Assembly (NCBI GenBank): GCA_011523725.1
Contig: WTGD01000199.1
Coordinates: forward strand, 1-9,897
Reading direction: 5' to 3'
From: Nitrospinota bacterium
GTDB taxonomy: Bacteria; UBA8248
DNA: 9,897 bases
The notes beneath the pieces were generated by a model that saw only the letters and a list, made by a program, of their open reading frames with translations, searched no databases and was not told the DNA's origin. Shown here in pieces: positions 6,113 to 9,897 of the stretch. Positions within the stretch are counted from its first letter, which is position 1. Every line of letters begins with the position of its first letter. A program made the translations under genes and the position numbers.

Positions 6113-7333
6113 CTACTTCGCTCCCGCCAGTTCCTTGAACTCGTCCATCGTGAGCAGGCGATGGAGGCTCAGGGATTTCTCCTTGACGTCCATCAGGAGC
6201 GCCATTTTCTCTTCCTCGGACGCCGTGATACCCAGCTGCTCCAGGAAGAGGTTGATGGAGTCGATGCCGCTCCCCTTGCCGATGACGGGCTCGGGTTCGC
6301 TCTGGCCGACGAGGCCGGCGCGGAAGGGCACGAGTTCGGTCGGGAAGTCCTTCTCACAGTTCTTGAGCCAGCTCACGATGATGCCGCTCTCGATGTCGTA
6401 GAGATTATCGCCCACCACGCAGCGGTTGGGCGCCAGGCGGATGCGCCCGCACTCCTGCACGAGGCGTGAGACCTCGGTGAATTTCTCGGTCTTGAGACCC
6501 ATATCCACGTCGTACATGGTGAGCATGGCAAGCGCGAGTTCCTCATACGCCGCGTTGCCCGCGCGCTCGCCGATGCCGCTCACGGAGGTCTGCGCCACCT
6601 GGCAGCCCTCGGCCATCGCCATCAGCGTGTTGGCGACGCCCATCCCGTAGTCGTCGTGGAAGTGGGGCTCGAAAGGCTCGTCCGGGAAGACTTCGCGCAT
6701 CTTCTTGATGACGTAGGGCACGGTGTGCGGGCTCAGCACGCCGAACGTGTCCACGATGGCGAGCGCATCCATGTGGCCCTCGGTCGCCACCTTCTTGAGC
6801 AGGCCGAGCACCCAGTCGAGCGGGGCGCGGGAGAAATCGATGGGGAAGAACACGGTGTAGAGGCCGCATTCCTTCGCCACCTGCGTGGCCTTGACGGAGG
6901 TGTCGATGGCCTTGTCGAGCTCCCACTTGTAGGCGCGCTCGATCATGTGCGTGGAGCTCGGCACTTCCATCACCACGCCCTTGACGCCCGTGTCGGCGGA
7001 GCGCTTCACGTCGTCCGCCATGCAGCGCGCGAAGCTGAAGACTTCCGTGTCCGAGCCTTCGAGGCGCTTCACGATCTCGCGGATCGCCGCCTCGTCAGAC
7101 GGCGAGACCACGGGCATGCCCGCCTCGATGCGGTGCACACCCGTCTCGGCGAGGGCTTCGGCGATCCGGATCTTCTCGTCCTTGTTGAACATGACGCCCG
7201 CCTGCTGCTCGCCGTCGCGGAGCGTCACGTCGTGGATCTTGGGGTTGGGGTCGAACTTGATATTGGAGGTTACCTCGCCCTCAAAGTTCCACGGGCTGGT
7301 GAACCACATATCGGTGTTCCAGGGTTCGCTCAT
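6113..7333 (-). CDS. DRE-TIM metallolyase, homocitrate/isopropylmalate synthase-like
   Basis: A 406-residue enzyme of the HMGL-like TIM-barrel family, whose members add acetyl-CoA-type nucleophiles to 2-oxo acids (homocitrate, isopropylmalate and citramalate synthases) or run the reverse lyase reaction. Signatures: 'TLRDGEQQAG' (37-46) with catalytic Arg39 and metal ligand Asp40; 'HFHDD' with ligands His224 and His226; 'GIGERAGNA' with Asn260. After the barrel, 'GKGSG...LEQLGI' and the acidic C-terminal helices match the accessory region of homocitrate synthases. There is no room for the LeuA-type allosteric domain, so leucine feedback is unlikely. About 30 extra N-terminal residues, rich in Trp and Asn, precede the barrel. 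ATG 7333 has AGGAG nine bases upstream. It lies 114 bp after the M24 gene and next to a FadR-type regulator, pointing to catabolism rather than leucine synthesis. Substrate unknown. Confidence 0.87.
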   Translation of the reverse strand: MSEPWNTDMWFTSPWNFEGEVTSNIKFDPNPKIHDVTLRDGEQQAGVMFNKDEKIRIAEALAETGVHRIEAGMPVVSPSDEAAIREIVKRLEGSDTEVFSFARCMADDVKRSADTGVKGVVMEVPSSTHMIERAYKWELDKAIDTSVKATQVAKECGLYTVFFPIDFSRAPLDWVLGLLKKVATEGHMDALAIVDTFGVLSPHTVPYVIKKMREVFPDEPFEPHFHDDYGMGVANTLMAMAEGCQVAQTSVSGIGERAGNAAYEELALAMLTMYDVDMGLKTEKFTEVSRLVQECGRIRLAPNRCVVGDNLYDIESGIIVSWLKNCEKDFPTELVPFRAGLVGQSEPEPVIGKGSGIDSINLFLEQLGITASEEEKMALLMDVKEKSLSLHRLLTMDEFKELAGAK

Positions 7334-7349
7334 CTCATGATTCTCCTAT

Positions 7350-7368
7350 TCGCCTTTTCGGGAGGCGA
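7350..7368 (-). promoter_or_regulatory. Small hairpin beside the DRE-TIM ribosome binding site
   Basis: TCGCCT (7350-7355) and AGGCGA (7363-7368) can pair around a 7-base loop directly upstream of the AGGAG site (7347-7343). It could limit upstream melting or set mRNA ends. It is too short to call more firmly. Confidence 0.25.
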
Positions 7369-7396
7369 TTTCCCTGCATCGCGAATTTGAAAGACG

Positions 7397-7436
7397 CTCC
7401 CGCCCGCGCCCCAGGCGGCGGGGACACGGACGGGAG
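7397..7436 (-). terminator. GC-rich hairpin between M24 and DRE-TIM genes (attenuator or mRNA-processing stem)
   Basis: On the transcribed strand CTCCCGTCCG pairs with CGGGCGGGAG (10 bp with one G-U) and an inner CCCC/GGGG extends the stem, 12 bp after the M24 stop codon. Only CGTCTTTC follows, so a full intrinsic terminator is doubtful. Partial termination or a 3'-end stabilising stem that separates expression of the two genes is plausible. Confidence 0.45.
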
Positions 7437-7447
7437 GCTTGTAAGCG

Positions 7448-8797
7448 TTACTCGGGCAGCTCGAAGCGGGGCTCGCCGCGCGACTTCGCCGAGAAATCGA
7501 AGTAGGGCGAATCCTCGATGCACTCGTCGTAGTGCGAGGAGCCCGTGAAGACGACGGGGCCGTCGGGGCCGACGAGCACGTTCTCTTCCAGGCGCACCGT
7601 CTGGGGAAGCCCCGGGTGTCCGGCGAACGTCTCGATGGCGAAGTACATGTTCTCCTTGATCTCCACCGGGTAATCGAGGCTGTAGGCGCGGCTGATCCAC
7701 ATGCCCTCATACAAGTCCAGGCCGATGGAGTGCGCGAACTGCTGGAGCGTCACCGTGCCGTAGCGGTCATCGGCGTAGACGGGGAACTGCTCGGCCACGT
7801 CCTTGGAGGTCTTGCCCGGCACGAGCTGGGTCATGCCCGCATACATCGTGTCGTAGACCTCCCGGTAGAGTTCTTTTTCCTTCTTCGTCCAGCCGCCGCC
7901 GCACTTGAAGCAGCGCACGTAGTCGACGAAGTAACCGCCCGGGCCGATGGCGTTGATGTCGACCACGACGAGGTCGCCGTCCCTGATCATCTTATCCGTG
8001 TGCCAGCGGCGGTAGGGGCTGGTGTTGCCGCCCGAAGCGACGATGATGTCGTAGACGAAGTCGAAGCCTTCCTCATAGAGCAGGTTGTTCACCCACGCGG
8101 TGAGGTCGCACTCGCGGATGCCGGGCTTGAGCCACTCGTTCCTGATCTTCCACATGCAGGTGTCGCCGATGGTGGAGCTGATTTTGAGGCACTCGATCTC
8201 CTCGGGCGTCTTGATGACGCGCGCCTCGCTCATCGCCGGCCACGCGTTCACCAGGTTCACGCCCTTCTCGGTGAAGGCGCTATAGGCCTGCATGTCCATG
8301 ATGTCGATGCCGATCCGCCCGTTGAGCGGGATGTTGTTCTCCTTGAGAACGTCGATGACCGAATCCGCCATGCGGTTCACCATCATCTGCTCGGCGGTCT
8401 CGGACCACTTCCAGGTGATGGCGGGGCGGATGTTGCCCTCCAGCCAGGGCGCGTCGATCTTGGCGCACTCATAGTCGGAACCCGCCGTCTCGAAGAGCAC
8501 CGGGGTGTCCGCGCCGCGGCAGAGCACGGCGTAGCGGATGAAGATGTTGTTCTTCCAGTTGCCCTGGAAGACCGACGCGGTGTAGCGGATGTTCTCGCCC
8601 TTGTACATGATGATGGCGTCCATGTCGTGCTTTTCCATCATCGCCTTGGCGCGGGCGAGCCTGTCCTTGCGCATCTGGTCGAAGTCGACGCGGCGCTGCC
8701 AGTCACTGCCCGTCTGGCTGAAGACGCGCCGGGGGGACTGGTAATGCTCTTTCTGCAAGAAGTCCATCGGCATGCCTTGTTTGCTCATTTCCACCAT
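7448..8797 (-). CDS. M24-family metallohydrolase (Xaa-Pro peptidase / creatinase fold, DddP-like spacing)
   Basis: A 449-residue two-domain protein: a creatinase-type N-terminal domain (about 40-190) and a pita-bread catalytic domain (about 195-425). All five M24 dinuclear metal ligands are visible: Asp280, Asp292, His356 (in 'FAHSIGLD'), Glu389 and Glu404. The first two Asp are 12 apart instead of the 11 usual in prolidases. As I recall the family, DddP (DMSP lyase) has the same 12-residue spacing and the same D-to-H distance of 64. But the extra DddP ligand Asp (D-x-D) is Asn282 here, and its proposed catalytic Asp is not aligned, so DMSP lyase activity is not supported. Xaa-Pro dipeptidase, creatinase-like amidinohydrolase or a novel activity remain open. 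ATG 8797 has AGGAGG seven bases upstream. It follows the regulator gene by 102 bp and precedes the DRE-TIM gene. Confidence 0.88.
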   Translation of the reverse strand: MVEMSKQGMPMDFLQKEHYQSPRRVFSQTGSDWQRRVDFDQMRKDRLARAKAMMEKHDMDAIIMYKGENIRYTASVFQGNWKNNIFIRYAVLCRGADTPVLFETAGSDYECAKIDAPWLEGNIRPAITWKWSETAEQMMVNRMADSVIDVLKENNIPLNGRIGIDIMDMQAYSAFTEKGVNLVNAWPAMSEARVIKTPEEIECLKISSTIGDTCMWKIRNEWLKPGIRECDLTAWVNNLLYEEGFDFVYDIIVASGGNTSPYRRWHTDKMIRDGDLVVVDINAIGPGGYFVDYVRCFKCGGGWTKKEKELYREVYDTMYAGMTQLVPGKTSKDVAEQFPVYADDRYGTVTLQQFAHSIGLDLYEGMWISRAYSLDYPVEIKENMYFAIETFAGHPGLPQTVRLEENVLVGPDGPVVFTGSSHYDECIEDSPYFDFSAKSRGEPRFELPE

Positions 8798-8835
8798 GAA
8801 AGTTCCTCCTATGCGGAAAAAGGGGTGAAGCGTTC

Positions 8836-8857
8836 AAAAAAAAAACGGTCAAAAAAA
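8836..8857. other. Homopolymeric A tracts in the leader of the M24 gene
   Basis: A run of ten A (8836-8845) and a run of seven A (8851-8857) are separated by CGGTC, in the 102-bp gap between the regulator stop and the M24 start. They are T tracts in the transcript. They could bend DNA, favour slippage, or act as a weak T-rich termination zone. No convincing stem precedes them. Confidence 0.5.
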
Positions 8858-8899
8858 CGTCCGACAAATCCAACAACCATGAAGCGCGCCCGCTCTTCC

Positions 8900-9634
8900 T
8901 CAGACGCGCATTGCTCCTCCGTTTCGCGATACGGCCAGCGCCTCCTTGAGACGCACGCCCTCGGCCGCCATGTGCTCGCGCATGGCGAGCGCGGCGCTTT
9001 CCGGCTCGCCCGCCTCGACCGCCGCAAGCAGCTTCTCGTGCTGGCGCAGCGCCTCGTCCGGCTGGCCGGGCGTTCCGATGATCTTGCGCTGGCTCTTCTC
9101 GATGAGACCCGCAATGGCCTCCCACACCGTCCGCAAGACGGCGTTCTCCGCCGCCTCGCACAGCGCGCGGTGCCAGGCGACGCCCGCGCGCACGAAGGCT
9201 TCGGGCCTGTCGATGCGCTTTCGCATCTCCTCGGTGTGGCCGCGCAGGCGTTCTATCTGCCCTTCGGTCCTGCGCTCGGCCGTGAGGCGCGCGATCTGCT
9301 CTTCGAGTCCCTGGCGCACCTCCCAGAGTTCGAGCAGGGTGTCTTCCTTCACGTCGAGCAGAAACGCCAGGCTCTCGCGCACCGTGGCGAGGTAAGGATC
9401 CACCGTGAGGTTTCTCAAGAACGCGCCCTGCCCGCTCCTCACCTCGATGAGACCCGTGGTGCCGAGGGCGCGCAGGGCTTCGCGCACCGAAGGCCGGCCG
9501 ATGCCGAGCGTCGCCGCGAGTTCGCGCTCAGACGGCAGCCTGTCGCCGGGCGCGAGCTTGCGCTTGCGGATGAGCTGCTGGATCTGCTCCACCACGTCTT
9601 CGTAAAGCCTCGTTTTTCTCACCGGCTTGAGCAA
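8900..9634 (-). CDS. GntR-family transcriptional regulator, FadR subfamily (FCD domain)
   Basis: A 244-residue one-component regulator. The N-terminal winged helix-turn-helix (about 8-75) has the GntR signature 'PSERELAATLGIGRPSVREAL' region (34-54) and wing 'GLIEVRSGQGAFL'. The all-helical FCD ligand domain spans about 95-230. Three of the four usual FCD metal ligands are seen: His155, His199 and His221. The Asp normally four residues before the first His is Gly151, so metal and acid binding may be altered. The start is TTG 9634, supported by GGGAGG seven bases upstream; the next candidate, GTG 9622, has no such site. A weak start suits a low-abundance regulator. A FadR-class palindrome overlaps its probable promoter, suggesting autorepression. 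It probably controls the adjacent M24 and DRE-TIM genes in response to an organic-acid effector (inference). Confidence 0.92.
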   Translation of the reverse strand: MLKPVRKTRLYEDVVEQIQQLIRKRKLAPGDRLPSERELAATLGIGRPSVREALRALGTTGLIEVRSGQGAFLRNLTVDPYLATVRESLAFLLDVKEDTLLELWEVRQGLEEQIARLTAERRTEGQIERLRGHTEEMRKRIDRPEAFVRAGVAWHRALCEAAENAVLRTVWEAIAGLIEKSQRKIIGTPGQPDEALRQHEKLLAAVEAGEPESAALAMREHMAAEGVRLKEALAVSRNGGAMRV

Positions 9635-9641
9635 GAAACCG

Positions 9642-9647
9642 CCTCCC
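9642..9647 (-). promoter_or_regulatory. Ribosome binding site deciding the TTG start of the regulator
   Basis: GGGAGG (9647-9642) lies seven bases before TTG 9634. In-frame alternatives downstream lack any purine-rich site, so the rare TTG is the best start. Confidence 0.55.
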
Positions 9648-9731
9648 GGGGACGCAAGCCATCCCGAGCAAAGAGGTAAAACCGCGCGGGGAATTTCATT
9701 GTTTTATCAACCCGAAAACTTCCTGGTCAGA

Positions 9732-9742
9732 TGGTATGACCA
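9732..9742. promoter_or_regulatory. FadR/GntR-type operator
   Basis: TGGT-ATG-ACCA is a perfect fit to the FadR-subfamily consensus TnGTnnnACnA. It is embedded in further near-symmetric sequence (CTGGT 9723-9727, ACCAG 9745-9749). It lies about 98 bp upstream of the regulator start and at the expected -10 region, a standard position for autorepression. Confidence 0.6.
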
Positions 9743-9769
9743 CTACCAGCCCCCACGCCCCCTTGTCAA
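9740..9769 (-). promoter_or_regulatory. Promoter of the regulator unit
   Basis: A perfect TTGACA -35 box (9769-9764) faces the regulator gene. At 18 bp the -10 position reads TAGTGG (9745-9740), a weak match, and it overlaps the operator. A good -35 with a poor -10 is compatible with a low-level regulated promoter. The exact -10 is uncertain. Confidence 0.42.
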
Positions 9770-9809
9770 CAGGCGCAAGGCGGTTTTTCATCCTGCGAAC
9801 AGAGCGCAT

Positions 9810-9897
9810 GGGGTTGTTGAAATAGTCCCCCTGAGGAGGAGGGTTTTCAAAGGTGATGGTTTTGTAGGGGCGGACCTGCGTGTCCGCCCGATTGTAT
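9810..9897. repeat. Third palindromic repeat copy, cut by window end
   Basis: GGGGTTGTTG (9810-9819), an imperfect stem TTGAAA/TTTCAA (9817-9822 with 9845-9850), then TGTAGGGG (9863-9870) opening a perfect hairpin GGGCGGAC/GTCCGCCC (9868-9875 and 9882-9889). The order GGGGTTGTTG then TGTAGGGG, 40-60 bp apart, repeats that at 5706-5778. The second hairpin and closing end would lie beyond the window. Confidence 0.6.

Noticed and set aside
5736..6401. 221-codon plus-strand frame crossing the repeats
   Set aside because: It runs from palindromic repeats through the terminator into the antisense of the DRE-TIM gene. No continuous protein signal.
6113..7333. Naming the DRE-TIM gene leuA or nifV
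   Set aside because: No LeuA regulatory domain and no leucine, lysine or nitrogen-fixation genes nearby. The motifs do not settle the substrate.
7448..8797. Assignment of the M24 enzyme as DMSP lyase DddP
   Set aside because: The spacing matches, but Asn replaces an expected Asp ligand and the proposed catalytic Asp is not aligned, so only a family-level call is justified.
7532..9679. 715-codon open frame on the plus strand
   Set aside because: Antisense shadow of the M24 and GntR genes, both of which have complete family motifs. It also reads through the intergenic A tracts as a Lys-rich stretch.

Overview
This is a high-GC window of the kind found in environmental Gram-negative-type bacteria. 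Every convincing gene lies on the minus strand, most have good Shine-Dalgarno sites, and the intergenic gaps carry short palindromic repeats. Nothing here fixes the phylum. A pseudomonadotal, desulfobacterotal or uncultured lineage would all fit. No phage, plasmid, IS transposase, CRISPR, rRNA or tRNA was seen.

Read in the direction of transcription, from right to left: (1) a FadR-type GntR regulator (8900-9634, TTG start) preceded by a consensus -35 box and a FadR-class operator motif; (2) an M24 metallopeptidase-fold enzyme with DddP-like ligand spacing (7448-8797); (3) a DRE-TIM metallolyase resembling homocitrate/isopropylmalate synthases (6113-7333), ending in a clear hairpin terminator; (4) a 503-bp gap with nested palindromic repeats; (5) a two-gene unit with its own -10 box, an Asp/Glu racemase/maleate isomerase-family enzyme (4887-5609) and an alpha/beta hydrolase resembling dihydroxypseudooxynicotine hydrolase and FrsA (3715-4878, GTG start); (6) a 372-bp gap with another palindromic element; (7) a three-gene unit of zinc-dependent dehydrogenase (2314-3342) and two paralogous tandem-cupin proteins (1393-2265 and 481-1338); (8) a separately promoted, cysteine-free HesB/IscA-like protein cut by the window start (1-346).

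Eight neighbouring genes (481-9634) combine a catabolic-type regulator with a hydrolase, an isomerase, an M24 enzyme, an acyl-transfer/lyase-type enzyme, a dehydrogenase and four cupin units. They look like an uncharacterised catabolic locus for a small organic acid or a ring-derived compound. The substrate cannot be read from sequence, and the pathway order is inference. The points most worth checking are the one-sided loss of metal ligands in the first tandem cupin, the DddP-like geometry of the M24 enzyme, the regulator/operator pair, and the palindromic elements that share ends but have different self-complementary cores.
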